The notes beneath the pieces were generated by a model, which saw only the letters and a program-made list of their open reading frames with translations, was not told where the DNA came from and ran no database searches. Shown here piece by piece: positions 11,200 through 22,692 of a DNA stretch of 64,000 nucleotides. Within the stretch, counting starts at the first letter, position 1. Every line of letters starts with the position of its first letter. Origin of the DNA: Odontocerum albicorne (Eukaryota > Arthropoda > Insecta > Trichoptera > Odontoceridae); the NCBI GenBank assembly GCA_949825065.1, contig OX463846.1:7087366-7151365 (forward strand), in the 5' to 3' direction. The position numbers were made by a program, and so were the translations under genes.

Positions 11200-11660
11200 G
11201 TGTGGTGTTTTGGGTCGAACAGGTGCTCATTACTCAAGAAAACGGAAGTTAAGCTACCCTATACTGGACCCTCTACGGGCGAATGGGCGCGTACGGCCGA
11301 ATATGCTTCTTGTAGCATAACCTGGTAGTGAGGGCAGGCTCACTGCGGCGACCAGTCAAACGTTGCGCAAGAACGCACTTGTCGCACCAAGGGGATAGAG
11401 AAACCAGCCAGGGGGTGCTACCAATGCTCTATCATACGTGTCGGACTCTTGGTGGCAGTGGCAGATACTGGTGGGTCAGTGGGCTCTCGGCTAAAAGTTC
11501 ATGTGCCATCCTGTTTAATATGGGCCCGTTCGACCTTTGGCATAATAATGTATGTCCAATAGTCTTCGGGCAGTCCGCAACAGCGAGCGGCGAACATCAT
11601 ACTCGCTGGGTAGGAGCATGGTCCAGCGTGGAATGCCGAGGAAACTTCCCCTCGTAATTA
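11200..11660. other. GC-rich unexplained segment
   Basis: This 460-bp stretch is clearly richer in G and C than its surroundings. It holds a 109-codon open frame on the plus strand with no motif I recognise. A phrase near its left end, GGAAGTTAAGC, resembles the middle of 5S rRNA, but the rest does not follow. It could be an inserted, once-functional sequence or a repeat not otherwise present in this window. Confidence 0.35.
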
Positions 11661-11704
11661 TTAACACAATACAATTATTTGTATTCAATTAATACAATAT
11701 AATG

Positions 11705-11898
11705 TTTGTATACCGTACAACCTAGCTTACATTTGCTACGTGATAATCTCTTTCAGCCAACAAGACAGATATTGAAGAAACCTTAAGAGGTAACCAGAAT
11801 GGAATCCTTTTAAAAAAAATCGGGTTCCAACGACAATTGATCCCAAAACTCCAGGGATCTAAAACAGGTGTCTTACGGACTAGACCAAGGAGGTCGTC
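11705..11898 (-). mobile_element. SINE-A copy 2, decayed
   Basis: It has the same order as copy 1: a tail with GTACAACCTAG and CAGCCAACAAGACAGAT, then CCAGAATGGAATCC, then a tRNA-like head ending AGACCAAGGAGGTCGTC. The B box is mutated to GACAATTGATCCC. The head no longer looks transcribable. Confidence 0.65.
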
Positions 11899-12414
11899 AA
11901 CAGTAAGTATGAAAACTCACGCTATCTGCGCAATGATTCATGTATAAAAAAAAAGTTATTTTTACTTCCTTTTGAAAGTTAAATTATGAAGAAATTTGGA
12001 TTCCTAGCGTCAACTCTGACTTGTAGTTTATATAATATAAGAAAGTTATTTGAAAACTGCAGTGCAAAGCTCGCAAATATTTGCGATGGGACGATTAGTT
12101 TTTAGAGGAGCATGGCTGATGGCCAAATGAAACGAAATGTAACGTTATGCTAACTAAATCCATTTTTGGTAATTCCATATTTCCAACGGTTAAGATGCTC
12201 TGGTAAACATACACAAGTAGTTATATTCGTATACGTAAACGGTGCAGTTAAACGAAATATTTTGATATCACGAAATGGCAAAGCTTTGAATTTAAGTTAA
12301 GAGAATCTATAATAATTTAAACAATAGTTAGTTGGTCATCTTCCAAGTTAGATATCTTTACACACAGTTTGTTTCAAAGTTTTTATATCCGGAGAGCAGA
12401 ATCACCAGTCTTCT
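11899..12414. other. No gene recognised
   Basis: AT-rich spacer with no coding or repeat signal that I can name. Confidence 0.45.
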
Positions 12415-13232
12415 TATTTATATTTATTTATTTATTTAACACTTTAATTGCAATACAATCTTATTATTCAATATCTTCCAACCAACCAGACAAAAGTAAA
12501 TGAAGCAAGTTATGTGGTTGCATAAATCATTCAAATGACTATCCATCCCCACGAAATCCATAAACATATACGCGAAAACATGCCCACGAACCCCACAAAG
12601 ACGGACAATCACCCGAACATTATTTTTCATATAAAGTGAGATATCATCAATCAAAAGGAAAGGAAAGGATGGTGGAGAAGAAAGGAAAAGTAAAATCAGG
12701 AATGAAACACGTTATTTTACTGACTAGAAATTAAGAGTTTTTTCAGTCGCTTCTTAAAGCATACCAAGGACGGAGCGAGTCTTATATTGGTTTGTAACTG
12801 ATTCCAGAGTCTCACTGCATGGGCAGTAAAGGACGACGTAAAGAAAGAGGAGCGGTGAACCGGAAAGGCTAATAAACAATCTTTGTTTGAGCGTAGCGCT
12901 AATCCATGATTGGAAAGACGCTGAAATTTTTCGGCGAGATAAGAGGGTGCGGCGGGACAGTTAAGGATAGTATACAATAGAGACAGTATGTAAATTTGGC
13001 GTCTATTTCTAACATTCAACCAGTTCAATGCCTTCTGGTATGAAGTTATATGATCGTACTTTCGTAGGTTGAAAATAAATCTTAGACACACATTTTGAAG
13101 ACGCTGTAATTTGTCCAGCTGTTCCTCTGTAACATCCAAGTAACATACGTCCGCATAGTCCATTATCGGAAAGAGCAGAGATTGTACGAGTAAAATTTTG
13201 GTTTTAGTTGGTAGGAATCTTTGCAACACTTT
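12415..13232 (-). pseudogene. LINE-K C-terminal RT fragment and 3' end, copy 1
   Basis: The minus strand has a 170-codon uninterrupted reading (13229 down to 12717) for the C-terminal part of a CR1/Jockey-group LINE ORF2. It includes LLFPIMDYADVCY, KLQRLQNVCLRFIF, RRQIYILSLLYTIL and a basic end RLKKLLISSQ. The RT catalytic box lies further upstream and is missing, so this is a 5'-truncated copy. A 300-bp 3' untranslated region follows, ending in TGGTTGGTTGGAAGA and an AAATA-repeat tail at the left. The intact frame suggests recent insertion. The last 60 bp of the element are shared with SINE-A. Confidence 0.82.
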
Positions 13233-13599
13233 AAGGAAGGCTGAAGAAGATCCTTCTTAATGCTGTTTTGAAAAGTTAACACTTTTACATTAACGTCTTA
13301 GCCTCCTGACTTTGTTCGGATGATTGAGGAGGAAGGAACAACGGACCCCAATAGGTTGATTTTTTCAGAGGCCAACCTGGCTTTAAACTGCTCTGAAGAA
13401 CCTGTAAATATCTTAACAGGCTCTAATCAGGAGCTGGGAGAACCAAGGACAATATGGCAAAATAGATAATAATACGTGATAGATCGACTGCCTGTATCTT
13501 AAGGGAGGAGCAAGCAATCCATACGACCATACCATTCATTCCTCAGTCAAAAAATGTATACATATGTCCTTGAACTCCGCCTCCGAACTAGATGAATGC

Positions 13600-13930
13600 C
13601 CTTTATCTTATGACGGAGCCGGTCCCAAGCCCGGATAAAGGAGGAGGGACTCCTTGCCTAATTTCATACCCTCCCTGTAAATTTACCCCAACCTTCAATC
13701 CTCTACTTGTTCGTTTTATGTTTGCCCCATCCCTATCCATAATGGTACCCAACATGCCGGTGTGCTCTGATCGTCTCATCTCGGTGTGCCATCGGATTCA
13801 GTACAGTGGTGTGGCCGGCGAGTTTGCTGGTGTGCAACGGCTCACTCAATTAAAACACACTCCATGGCGTGGCTTCGCTTTCCAACAGAACGAGCACGGT
13901 AACGACGACATTTGTCCTAAATACCAAAAC
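13600..13930 (+). mobile_element. Retroelement 3'-end piece joined to a SINE-B body
   Basis: The left part has GTCCCAAGCCCGGATAAAGG, a phrase I know from LINE 3' ends in several animals. From about 13740 the sequence CATGCCGGTGTGCTCTGATC through GAGTTTGCTGGTGTGCAACG to TTCGCTTTCCAACAGAACG is the SINE-B body seen at 0.9 and 14.45 kb. No tRNA head lies directly before the body. The 188-codon open frame over this stretch is not thought to be real. Confidence 0.5.
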
Positions 13931-14319
13931 ACTCAACTGAAACATTCATACTCGACATTCACATACTTATATCCCAAGCAATCATCCACACAATTCCAGC
14001 CCCAACAACTCCTCATTACACATTGTATATTCGCATCAGTCATTTACTCATATACTCGTATCTATGTAGAAACCTCAAATTTATTACTATCGACTTTATT
14101 TTCCTACATGGTTATGTATTCCAACCAAATAGACATTACTCGCAAATATCAAGCATAAATTAATGAATACATAGGTTAACACTCAAGCGTTCCGTTTTCG
14201 ATTCCCGTCAGATCACAATTTGATTAATATTTCAAGTAAGTATTTTTTTCATCTGAATTTAGTTATTTTTTTCTTCTGAATATACATTAGTAGCTGTCTT
14301 TCATAAATTCTTAGAGTGC

Positions 14320-14640
14320 TCTGCATGAGTGAGGTGCATGGCCGCACGGTAAAGCACTGGATTTCCGAGCGGAAGGTCGTCGGTTCAAACCCCTCGAATG
14401 ACACAGGATTTTCCCTCTTAGTATTCAAGAGACTAAAGTGGTTTTGCCGCTGAGTTTGCTGGTGTGCACTTAAAAAAACAGACAAACTCCACGGCACAGC
14501 TTTGCTTTCCAACTGAATTAACGTTGGAATGGAATCTCCTCAGATCCTTGACTACGAGGCCCAGTAACGGATGATGACAAGAGCGCTCCGAGGAACGGAA
14601 GAAGGATGAAAGTCACCGAGGAACGGAATATAAGCCGCTA
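14320..14640 (+). mobile_element. SINE-B copy, complete
   Basis: The tRNA-like head (about 14325-14400) has A-box-like TGGCCGCACGG and B-box GGTTCAAACCCC. The body has GAGTTTGCTGGTGTGCA, and the tail ACGTTGGAATGG ... CTTGACTACGAGGCCCAG with a GATGATGAC end. It is the most complete of the three copies. The head does not form a full tRNA. Confidence 0.72.
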
Positions 14641-14734
14641 GCAGAAAGGTTATTTTATTTTGACACATCGAATCGATGAGAAAAATAAAATATATAGTTC
14701 TGGTAGTAGGATAAGCCTTTTTGAACGGAAACTG

Positions 14735-14800
14735 CTCTAGAGCAGGAAAGCGTTTAGCTGCAATAAGAAGGTCGTAGGTCCTAGCCCTTCTTGCAAAAAA
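14735..14800 (+). mobile_element. tRNA-like SINE head (weak)
   Basis: AGAGCAGGAAAGCGTTTAGC followed by AAGGTCGTAGGTCC resembles the A-box to B-box interval of the SINE-B head. There is no body or tail that I can align. Confidence 0.3.
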
Positions 14801-15149
14801 GTTATTTTATTTTAAAATCTTTTCGAAAAGAAGCATTTAGCATAATATTTCCTCAGATATTGAAACGTGAATCACTCCATCGATTCCAAGTATTTATTTC
14901 CGACAATATTGCATGCAAAAATAACAATCTTGATAAAACATTATCGGTCTGACCATTGTACAAAAAACCCTCAAGGGGCACGTAAGGAATGGATAGTAGA
15001 ATATTATGTAAAAACAAAGAGAGGGAAGTGGTTGTAAAAACTAATATCCTAGACGCAAGATTACGGACCAGTCTTTCTCAACATTCTTATTTCTGCCGAA
15101 CACTTAAAAAATTTCCCTTTATTCTTAGATAGTCCCAGCCTGGCTGATG

Positions 15150-15790
15150 ACGGTTGAGAGGGGTCGTCGTCGTTTCTGGGCATCGTAGTCGAGGATCCCC
15201 TCGCCACTCCAACGTCAATCTAGAGCTGGTCTTCCACGTCGATCATGTGATCTTCTGTGAGAAAACATCCCGATCCTAGATGTGCACTGACTCCCCAAGA
15301 TGTCACAGACATGTGTTCTCCAGAATCCTGAGCAACTTACTCCCAGTCCTTAGGCCACCTACTTCCAGTCCCGCACAAGGTCAGCGATTCTTGCAGACTG
15401 CTCTATAGTCCTTTCTCTGCCCACCAATTCTTCTCTTATTCACTTATTCTCGTACAAGACACGTCTTAGGAGCATATGATCGTCCATACGTATCACACAT
15501 TCGATCCATTGCAATTTCACCTTTATAACCATATTCTCTAAATGTTGACAGTTGGAGCGTTGCAGGGTCGAGACATTTGTGATATGGTCATTCCTATGAA
15601 TCTGAAGAATTCAACGAAGGAACATTTCAAGGTTTCGAATGTACCTTCTATAGAGGGCCCAAGTCTCAGACCCATAGAGAAGTGTAGGGAAGACAATGGC
15701 TTCATATACTGATGTTTTTGTACAGCACAGCAACAGCTGCTGAAGCGCTCCTGAGGCGACTCTTCAGTTCATCATCAAGAGAAGTGTTCG
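15150..15790 (-). pseudogene. LINE-B C-terminal relic with the SINE-B tail
   Basis: The minus strand reads [20 protein letters not shown], then [18 protein letters not shown], and IECVIRMDDHMLLRRVLYE. This is the typical C-terminal order of a LINE reverse-transcriptase protein of the RTE/CR1-like kind. One stop after FLR and later frameshifts break it. Its 3' end, ACGTTGGAGTGGCGAGG then CTCGACTACGATGCCCAG and a GAC repeat, is the tail of SINE-B. The RT catalytic region is absent. Confidence 0.7.
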
Positions 15791-16244
15791 ATGGTGGTAA
15801 AATTAAGTTTGTTATAAAACATGGCCCAACTCACATTTTACATGTTCTGAAATAATTGAGAAAACATTGCCCCGCTTTGTGTCGAGTTGTAAGGAACAAA
15901 ACAGGTAAAACGGAATTATACAATGAAATTCCTATTCATTTAGCTTTTTAGTTTTATAAATACATTTTTAGGTGAGTTTCTTTTCCCATAAATATCTATA
16001 ATTATAAAAAAAGATTATTTTATTAGTACTTTTGAATAAGATGTTATATAATACTTTATTATTGAATTGTATTTTCTAATTACTATGAATAAAAAAATAC
16101 TAACATTTCGATTTGAAATCGATGTTTCATTAATGGCTGGCAAGGTGTACTTTTCCATGACCTTTTATAAATTCTACTCGGACCTCCAATAGGGGCCCCC
16201 GAAACCCTTTTTGAGAATTATTATTTTAGAGAGTGGAAAGGAAT

Positions 16245-16635
16245 CATAATCATTGCTTTGGACCATACAATGTGCCATAATTTGTACATACACTTTCAAT
16301 TATATTAAGAGTAAACCACGTTTTAAGTATATCATATGATGTTGTGTAGGCAAAGAGAATATAGCGACAGACTGTCCTATCTCGATACGCATATTTCGCC
16401 TCGTCCACATCTATACACCTATTCATACAACTCCTATGATTTATCTTCCAACATAATTTTCCTTCTTTCAAAATATTCTTCACTTGATCTAACCATTTCT
16501 TTACCACGCCTTTCTCACATTTGCACTGTATATTTGTTTCGTATTACTTTATTCATTCGTTGCACGTGCCCTAACCATTTCAGAGTGCGCTTTTTTATCT
16601 TATTCAACACATCAGCATTGAGTTAACTTTAATCC
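16245..16635 (-). pseudogene. LINE-G 3'-end relic
   Basis: An 85-codon minus-strand frame gives KKWLDQVKNILKEGKLCW, NHRSCMNRCIDVDEAKYAYR and DRTVCRYILFAYT. This is the hallmark C-terminus of LINE-G. Upstream (right side) the decayed sequence gives the Trp-x-x-His-type segment. It is a 5'-truncated retrotransposon. Confidence 0.7.
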
Positions 16636-16663
16636 CTAATCACTTTTCTTACTTTAATCCCAA

Positions 16664-16750
16664 ATACTGAAATGAGCTGATTTTGAATAAATGTTGTAGA
16701 AGTGCACGCATTTCTACAACAGTTATTCAAAATCAGCTCATTTCAGTATT
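16664..16750. repeat. Perfectly folding 87-bp hairpin
   Basis: Arms of about 38 bp, AATACTGAAATGAGCTGATT outward on both strands, meet at a 9-bp loop GTGCACGCA. A tiny MITE or a local inverted duplication are both possible. CGCTGATTTTGACA-like phrases nearby at 16.8 and 33.7 kb may belong to the same repeat. Confidence 0.65.
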
Positions 16751-17177
16751 TTTTAACATCCACGTGTTACTTCAATACATCAAGCTGTTACTAAAATATT
16801 GTTGCGGACTATCATCTCCGCTGATTTTGACACTATGTTATATGTTCTTTTGCCGTTTTTACTTTATTTTCTATCGCTACACGAGATTCGATATCCCTCG
16901 TAAATCTTCCATCATCTGAGAAAAAATTTCTTAAATTACAGAAATCTTCAACTTACTCCAAAATGTCATTACTTACCCATATGTCGCATTTACTTTTCCT
17001 TTCACACTTTTCTAACACCATTACTTATTCGCAACATTCGTTTCACATCTTTCTCTTTACATCTCTCATACAATATACTTAAGCGTAACTTGTAAGATTA
17101 ACAAAGTTTTCAGTATCAACATTCAATTATCTTAAAATTATTGATAGTTAAGGCATTAACAATGTGGAGGTTTAAGA

Positions 17178-17545
17178 GACATTGTGATTTGTTTTATCAA
17201 ACACTGTTTATTCCACTTTTTGTAACGGTATAACCCTACCGGTTTCAAGGATTTCACCTCATCATCAGGGGAGAACAAAGAAGTCTAAATTATGTTCAAA
17301 CTGATACCGACATACACGCTTCTAGCGGTAAACATTCGGGTTAGGGATTGTGGGTGGCGAGAGGGAGGAGACAATCTCGGCGAGCAGCGGCGAGATTCTT
17401 AGGATATACTCGTATGTGTTTGCCAGATGTTCACCCCGATGCACTGACTTAGAAATGATAATAAGGTGAGAGCCTTGAAACAAGTAGGGTTATACCGTTA
17501 CGAAAAGTGGAATGAACAGTGTTTGATAAAACAAATTATAATGTC
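17178..17545 (-). mobile_element. FB-R foldback copy 1
   Basis: Both ends read inward as ATTTGTTTTATCAAACACTG, TTCCACTTTT, GTAACGGTATAACCCTAC. The left arm then gives CGGTTTC...TCATCAG; the right arm is more worn. The middle 170 bp are unique (GGATTGTGGGTGGCGAGAGG) and partly shared with copy 2. No coding capacity. The arms carry the hammerhead-like core on their outward strand. Confidence 0.7.
17229..17272 (-). ncRNA. Hammerhead-like motif, ACCGGT stem III
   Basis: Minus strand: CCC, CTGATGA, T, GAGG-TGAAAT-CCTT (stem II with one G-U pair), GAAA, CCGG, TA, GGG. CCC pairs with GGG as a minimal stem I, ACCGGT is a self-complementary stem III, and the UH site is TA. The extra T after CTGATGA is the same kind of oddity as in the 5.4 kb motif. 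Confidence 0.4.
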
Positions 17546-17780
17546 TTAAGATTATTAACATTTTAAGTATCTATATTGAATAACTTTAAGATTAGCAACG
17601 TTTTAAGTATCCACATTGAATTATTTCGTTGAAAGCAACTTTTTTATCCACATTCAATTAACATATAGTTAATAACATTTTAAGTATCCACTTTCTTAAA
17701 AGTTAGTATCGTTATAAGTATTCAAATTTAACTTTAGCATCAGTAACTTTAAAAAGATCAATATTTTGATAAATAATGTC
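17546..17780. repeat. Decayed about 50-bp tandem repeat beside FB-R
   Basis: Units of the form TTAAGATTAGCAACGTTTTA followed by AGTATCCACATTGAATT recur at least four times. Two related units lie left of FB-R at about 17095-17165, so the foldback sits inside the array or carries such repeats at its ends. Confidence 0.45.
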
Positions 17781-17932
17781 ATAAATTATTCCATTCAAAC
17801 TGTTATAGAAGATAGCCCGTTATATAATGATCTGCGCACTAGCTTAGCGTTCGAAGTTTAGATTTCGATTGTAAGCTAATTGGTTTGAGCTTTAGTTTTT
17901 TTCCACCAAATGATTGAAACTATAGTTCGGAT

Positions 17933-18141
17933 GAGTTCTGATGAGTCGGATGAGTCCTGTGACAGGATTTGCCCCAATACAACCTTATGTAATGTATTCA
18001 CCTAAATAACTTGCTATTTATTAGAATTGAGGCTTACATTAAAGTTGATAAAATAATTAAAATTACTGAACATCGTTACAAGGTTGTATTGGGGGCAAAT
18101 TTGTGAGCTGTCACAGGACTCATTCTAGAATTTCCGAACTA
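17933..18141. mobile_element. TA-flanked MITE-T, copy 1
   Basis: Terminal inverted repeats of about 60 bp begin TAGTTCGGA. Subterminal parts read GAGTCCTGTGACAG and TTTGCCCCAATACAACC in both arms. The left arm is scrambled by a small duplication of GGATGAGT/CTGATGAGT. The core TAATTAAAATTACTGAACAT has no coding content. It is about 90% alike to copy 2 at 22.7 kb. Confidence 0.75.
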
Positions 18142-18341
18142 GTTTCCTTCTACGAATTCATTAGACTTTTTATAATAATAAAGTAAATTGGTGCTATTGA
18201 AATCACAGTTTTTGACATTGAACATTTCACCAGTTTTGTTCAGTCCGATCGTAAAAAAATGTTACAATTTGAAAACTATGTACTGTTAAAAATAATATAC
18301 TCATAACTTCCTCGCTTCAGAAAAAAATTGGATCACTCTAA

Positions 18342-18440
18342 AACAGTTTTAAGGCACTTAAGAGAGTTTGATAAAATCACTAGAGACAAAAAAACTAGAG
18401 AAAATATATCGCCAACTGAATTCAGTGCCTTAAACTGTTT
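18342..18440. repeat. Short inverted repeat, possible MITE
   Basis: AAAACAGTTTTAAGGCACT at the left is repeated inverted at the right, with about 60 bp between. No target duplication is obvious. Confidence 0.45.
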
Positions 18441-18714
18441 TGGTTTTTTTTTCTTTTCAAAATTACCCCATAAACTTTCTGCGGATATATAGCAATCTAG
18501 ATATACTCGTATGTCTCAATACATAAGGTAGTATTTCCTAGACTTGTTATTGATTATAATTATTGGCATCTAGTTTTAAATCTTTCTTTCGGACCTCATT
18601 TCGAAAATATTGTTTAGAATCTTTAATGTTAAAAAAAAGCGCTCTGGATCATATAAAAACAGCACTTTACTAGTAATCTATGAATTGTTTTCATTATTAA
18701 TAAAAAAGCTTTTC

Positions 18715-18792
18715 ACCCATTACTGAGTAACCAATTTGGTCGAGTAACCAATTAGTTTCTTTTAGCCCATTACTGAGTAACCAATTTGGTCG
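18715..18792. repeat. Two tandem copies of a 50-bp unit
   Basis: CCCATTACTGAGTAACCAAT followed by TTGGTCG occurs twice, with a third partial unit between them. Confidence 0.6.
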
Positions 18793-18883
18793 GTTGGCAG
18801 AACTCTCATGAATTGTTGAATCTTAATATTCACAATACTCATTAAATACTTAAATAATCATATATAATGCTTTTTTTGTTTAA

Positions 18884-19051
18884 AGTACAAGTTAATTTAT
18901 TGTTATCTGACAATATCTTACAACCAAGTAAAAACATGTTAGAGTCCTAAAAAGAAACCTGATTGATAACCTTTTTAAAATTTGGATACCAACGGGAATC
19001 TAACTGGTAGCTTTAGACAGGTGTCTTACAAACAAGGACAAGAAGATCGAT
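18884..19051 (-). mobile_element. SINE-A copy 3, decayed
   Basis: Tail GTACAAGTTAATTTATTG, then ACAACCAAGTAAAAACATG, body, then a worn tRNA-like head ending GGACAAGAAGATCGAT. It keeps only the order, not the box sequences. Confidence 0.5.
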
Positions 19052-19211
19052 AATAATGAGTTTTAATATCAAGTTGTTTGTCCATCTGATGTATGAAAAA
19101 TTGGTAACATTTACATGCGCTTTAATTTCTGAATTATTTTTCTCAAACACTTCAATATTCACTAAATTTGAAATGAAATTAATCTGCCTACCCCGATAAG
19201 GAAATTGTGTA

Positions 19212-19443
19212 CAGTACCTGGCGGTAAGTAATACACATCGGGCTTAAGAAAGAGACTGTCGGCCATAATCGGCTATTTTCAGCTTTGTCGAGCGTCGTCT
19301 CTGTCGCTTGACAACGACTGACAAATCGCGATGGAACACGTGTATGAATGACAGAGACGACGCTCTACAAAGGCGAAGTTAACCGATTATGGCCGACAGT
19401 CTCTTTCTTAAACCCGATGTGTATTACTTACCGCCGGGTACTG
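19212..19443. mobile_element. Tc1-type MITE with about 97-bp terminal repeats
   Basis: Ends CAGTACCTGGCGGTAAGTAA and its near-perfect inverse are flanked by TA on each side, as expected for Tc1/mariner targets. The arms continue through CGATTATGGCCGACAGTCTC and GAGCGTCGTCTCTGTC. About 40 bp remain unpaired in the centre. High arm identity suggests a fairly young insertion. Confidence 0.8.
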
Positions 19444-20724
19444 TAATTGTATGTATGTTAAGTTAATTTAAGTATCATTTTTCAGCAGATAAATGCGCAC
19501 AGATCTCTATTTATTGTACATTACTCATCACACATGGATGAACTACGTTGTTTGAATTTTTCGCTTTCGACCCTTTTAACAAATCTCAAGTTAATTTAAC
19601 GACTCTAATATCGCACATAATTCATCCAAGTTTTCTATATTTGAATGTAATATTTTACTTTAAATTTGTTTTTTCACTGAATTGAGTTAAAATAATTATA
19701 TTTAGTTATTACAATATATTAAAACTTATAAATAGTATAAATATATAGTGCAAATGTGAGTTGAATACATAGTAGAGGAAGTCTAGAAAAGTGTAGTCAA
19801 CCCTCGGTCGGGCGCAATACATATCCTAACACGTTCGGGCGCAACTCATCTGTGAGATTAAAAAAAAAATATTTCTGCTTAGGTTTGGGGGAAAGTTTAT
19901 CAAGGTGAACTCTTCACTTAAACGTGATTATATAACATTTGTACATTTCTTTGCACTTTTCAATAATAACATTTTTAATTTTCTCATATTGTTTTTCTTA
20001 AAATAGAAGATAACTATTTGACAACGTTCTCAGTCTTTTGTTGGCAGCTTATCAACACAACTAATGCAATTCAGTAACATCACAATTTTTTTCAATCATT
20101 TAATTCCCACAATAGGTTTGTAAAAAAGGTTTAGCACAATAAAAAGTAGCATTTGTGGAATTAACTATCACATCTTCATAAGGTAGGTGTTCATGTGACG
20201 TTAATAAAAGAAATAACATTAGAGAACACTATGCTAGCACTTTTTCAAACATTATTTAGAATGTAAAATTCAAATTCACTTCTGATCATAAAACGTCTTC
20301 ACAAAAACAAAAGGGAGTAATCAAAATATGATTAGAAAGTTATTCCTGATTAGGCTCACGCTGAACATTTTCGAAAACATTCTTATAATAATGTTCACAT
20401 AACATGCGTGCATATAGTAAATAACTATCAATATCATTGAATTAGGGGCTACAACTTAGATATACGAACTATTGTAGGTATATACTCGTAAAAAGAAATA
20501 TTAAGAAAAGAAAAAAAAAACGGAAATCGAAAATACTTACGTAATCGGGCGCAACTCATCCAGTAGATTAAAACGTCCGTCACGGAGACCAAAGGTGCAC
20601 TGGAGAAATAACAAAGATACTCTTGTGTGAGGGGTAGGGAATCAGGAAGCTACTATAAGCCTCATTTCTTTGTCGGTAAACCTCGCCCATTGGCACCAAA
20701 AAAAACTAGGTACCTCATCTTACA
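19444..20724. other. No gene recognised
   Basis: AT-rich spacer. The phrase TCGGGCGCAACTCATC occurs twice in direct orientation (about 19843 and 20545) with AGATTAAA after each. This may mark direct ends of an unclassified 700-bp unit. Confidence 0.4.
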
Positions 20725-20912
20725 GATTAGATGAGCTCGCCCAAAGGTTTAATCAAGTGAATCATATGTTGAAAGAAGAAAATGTAGCAAGTCAGAGAAA
20801 TCGTAGAATCGTAGAATCGTAGAGAAATCGTAATCGAGGTAGTAAAGTCTGGCGCTCTGTCCTCTATGCCCAGACAGGGATATGACCTGATGGTATGTAT
20901 GTATGTAAATAT
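20725..20912 (+). pseudogene. LINE-G 3'-end relic
   Basis: TTGAAAGAAGAAAATGTAGC and AGTCAGAGAAATCGTAGAA correspond to the LKEGNVRSQRNRR region. A small triplication of GAATCGTA follows. The end CGCTCTGTCCTCTATGCCCA ... TGATGGTATGTATGTATG is the family's 3' end and serves as the reference for the 38.86 kb copy. Confidence 0.6.
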
Positions 20913-22005
20913 TAATTTAGAAATGTTCAATGTCTTATTTGTATTATTTCATTTAATGTGTGAAAATAATTCTTAAATGTTTAGTATTCAACTTTCAAAT
21001 GTTATTTTTGTTATATTTATTCATGTCTAAGAACACATCGATGGATGAAGGGCAAAAAAGATAAGAAAATAATCCATTGACTCCTACGACTTCGCTCGTA
21101 TAAAATATTACACGAGCAAAACAATAAAATATATATTTTTTTAATATAATTTTGTTTTTTTTTATTAGATAGTTAATGAGATATTAAAAAAAACACAAAG
21201 AATCACTTTTAAATTAAAAGTGAAGAAAAATAAGTCAGCATATATTTATGACATCTGTGAAGGAATGAGTGAGTTACAGCTTAATAATTCAACATACGGC
21301 AGAGAGATGTCGCGACGTGTATGGTAATTTAACATGATGAATTTGTAGACGTTTTGAAATGTTGTCGAACTATTTATATTAAACCTTACTTCTTTATTAA
21401 TCAAACTTATAATATAAAACGCTAAAAAAGTGAGAAACTCAATTACACTTTTTTTAATGTCTTAAAGTACTCACTGGCATACTAATCAGGTCAGGCAACA
21501 ATAACCAGGTTTGTATTATTTATTAGTTATATATGTGGGGCATCCAATTGATGACGAATGTTGTACCACGTAAGCTTTTTTTCCAGAAAAAGAATAGGTA
21601 CAAATTTGTCTATGCTTTTCGTCGGTGTAAGAGTCTTTCTATTAAATCCGTAAGAATCAGTAGAATTTGAAAAATATGCGAAATTTAGAATTTGAAATAT
21701 ATATACGAGATGTTTATATTTGTGATGTACATCATCATTACCATCACGCCATGTTTCAACTTAATTTTGTCTTGGTACACATTTTTCGCTTCTGCTACTT
21801 CCATACATATTGTCATGCATACTTTCCTATTATAAAATGGTCTTACTCTTCTCTTTTCAATTTTTTTTACTACGGTCGTGCCACATTTTTCTAGGTCTTC
21901 CCAAACTTTTTTTAACCATCTTTACTACTTGTTTAAATAATGTTTGTGAATCTTTCATTCTTTCTACACGGCCGAATCATCTCAATGTTTTTTTCTTCAT
22001 CTTAA

Positions 22006-22653
22006 CTCTTTCACGGCGGGGGACCACTTAACTGGCCCATACATAATACGTGCCGTACTGGCGAACGGCCATTTAAGTGGCCACTAACTTTGCGTGACGA
22101 TATCTCAGTCAAAATTAAATCTTCTTTAAAATTTTTAACCTGAATATAAGACAAAACGTGTCCTCTAGTGACATCTCTTTTAAAATCATCAAAACTTCAA
22201 GTACTTGATCCATAAGAAGGATTTAAACAGACCGATTCGAGGCCGTCGAAATTTAAAGCATTTTAAATATTAGCGCCACACGTTCGGGTGTGTTGAAGGT
22301 CATGTTTCTAATGACGATTGCTCCCGATCAATATGACGTATTTTGCGTCGATATTTTTTTTGTAAGTACGCGTATTGCGTATTGAATTAATTGCCTTTTT
22401 CATTGTTTATGGATTATTGTTTTCTTCGATTATTGCTTCTTATATTGTCGCACTTTATTTATAGCTTTGATTTGGATAATATTACGTGTGTATAGTGTCA
22501 GCTAAAAAATGCATCGGCGCACAGTTCCACAGTAATCAGATTCGGGATAATGGTGAGTCATATTTTTATGTAGATACAATATAAATTTATTGAGGTAAAA
22601 CACCGCCGCCTGTGGGACACACGAAAGATACTCGAGCCATCGCCGTAAAAAGG
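22006..22653. mobile_element. piggyBac-like non-autonomous element
   Basis: It is bounded by TTAA on both sides. The ends are CTCTTTCACGGCG and, inverted, CCTTTTTACGGCG, resembling piggyBac-type terminal repeats. A subterminal pair CCACTTAACTGGCC / GGCCATTTAAGTGGCC follows the left end. No transposase is visible, so it is probably a MITE-like derivative. Confidence 0.55.
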
Positions 22654-22692
22654 TTAAACAGTGAAACTTCTTTCTATCCGAGTTCTTTCCTA

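Noticed and set aside
13592..14158. A 188-codon plus-strand open frame as a gene
   Set aside because: It runs through a retroelement 3'-end phrase and a SINE-B body; composition and context do not suggest coding.
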